The translations under genes and the position numbers were made by a program. A DNA stretch of 6,112 nt, taken from the NCBI GenBank assembly GCA_027489105.1, contig JAIYAJ010000007.1, positions 1 through 6,112 of the forward strand, given 5' to 3'. The stretch comes from Zymomonas sp. (GTDB taxonomy: Bacteria > Pseudomonadota > Alphaproteobacteria > Sphingomonadales > Sphingomonadaceae). Positions 5,686 through 6,112 of the stretch are shown in pieces (the stretch's first letter is position 1; every line of letters begins with the position of its first letter). The notes under the pieces are model-generated. The model was not told the DNA's origin and searched no databases. It worked only from the letters and a program-made list of their open reading frames with translations.

Positions 5686-6112
5686 GTGAACTTCGATCTT
5701 TCCGAAGACGAGGAAATGCTGAAGGCCTTGGCCGAACGTTTCGTCGTCGACCATTATGATTTGGACAGCCGCCGCGCGTATCTGAACGAGGCGCACGGCT
5801 TCTCGCCCGCCAATTGGGCGCTGCTTGGCGAACTGGGGCTCCTCGCAGCGCCTTTCGACGCCGAACTGGGCGGCCTGTCGCTCGACGCGACCGGTATCGC
5901 GACGATCTTCGAAGCGCTCGGACGCGGCCTTGTCGTCGAACCGCTCGTGGAAAATATCCTCCAGGCCGGTCGCCTGTTCGCCGCTACCGCTCCTGAAGCG
6001 CTGCGCGACGCCTGGCTCCCCGGTGTGCTCGACGGATCGAAGCGGATCGCTTTCGCACATGCCGAGCTCGGTTCGCGGGGGAATGCCCTGTGGCTGGAAA
6101 CCCGTGCGACCA
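5686..6112 (+). CDS. Acyl-CoA dehydrogenase, second copy, N-terminal 142 residues (runs off the right edge)
   Basis: The gene opens with GTG and reads (M)NFDLSEDEEMLKALAERF, a standard acyl-CoA dehydrogenase N-terminal helix. It continues through NWALLGELGLLAAPFDAELGGL, EALGRGLVVEPLVE and KRIAFAHAELGSRG to the window end. The VVEPLVE and AFAHAE wording is typical of short, divergent acyl-CoA dehydrogenases that often act as the partner subunit in mixed alpha-beta enzymes of steroid and aromatic side-chain degradation (from family knowledge; not proven here). The usual SEPGSGSD flavin motif is replaced by AHAELGSRG at about 124-132. The start is set by AAGGGG (5673-5678) 7 nt before GTG 5686; an ATG at 5679 is in a different frame. 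It is divergent from luxR, across a region with a lux-box-like site. The catalytic C-terminus lies outside the window, so activity cannot be judged. Confidence 0.88.
   Translation, partial: MNFDLSEDEEMLKALAERFVVDHYDLDSRRAYLNEAHGFSPANWALLGELGLLAAPFDAELGGLSLDATGIATIFEALGRGLVVEPLVENILQAGRLFAATAPEALRDAWLPGVLDGSKRIAFAHAELGSRGNALWLETRAT

Noticed and set aside
5590..6060. 156-residue minus-strand frame opposite the second acyl-CoA dehydrogenase
   Set aside because: The plus strand gives a clear acyl-CoA dehydrogenase with a positioned Shine-Dalgarno. The antisense product has no recognisable domain.

Overview
The window is GC-rich, densely packed bacterial DNA. Short intergenic gaps, ATGA/TGATG gene overlaps, GTG and TTG starts, and the protein families present suggest an alphaproteobacterium, most likely a sphingomonad-type degrader. 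That assignment is an inference from protein style and was not checked by any search. The content is catabolic: acyl-CoA chemistry, an alcohol oxidoreductase and a LuxR-type regulator. No mobile element, tRNA, rRNA or CRISPR array is visible.

Layout from left to right. A leftward operon occupies 1-2993. Read in its own direction it is: a small DUF35 OB-fold protein (2993-2598), a thiolase-superfamily enzyme (2601-1456), an acyl-CoA dehydrogenase (1456-248), and the N-terminus of a TPP-dependent 2-oxoacid/acetoin dehydrogenase E1 alpha subunit (213-1, running off the edge). The first two junctions overlap (ATGA and TGATG), so translation is probably coupled. A 129-bp divergent region (2994-3122) holds a near-perfect 16-bp palindrome. 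It separates this operon from a rightward GMC-family FAD oxidoreductase (3123-4742). The GMC gene converges on a leftward LuxR-family regulator (5597-4764), with a small GC-rich hairpin between the stop codons. A second divergent region (5598-5685) carries a lux-box-like element and an 11-bp direct repeat. It separates luxR from a rightward second acyl-CoA dehydrogenase (5686 onward, truncated by the window end).

The genes make sense together as a piece of a degradation pathway. The GMC enzyme would oxidise an alcohol, and after CoA activation by genes not in view the acyl-CoA dehydrogenases would desaturate the chain. The thiolase/DUF35 pair would cleave a C-C bond, and an E1-containing complex would handle a 2-oxoacid or acetoin-like fragment. 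The regulator is a candidate for controlling this, since it lies between the catabolic units and no luxI-like synthase is visible. The substrate cannot be read from the sequence. The most unusual points are the non-canonical active-site motifs of the thiolase, the lost zinc-ribbon cysteines in its DUF35 partner, and the operator-like sequences in the two divergent promoter regions.
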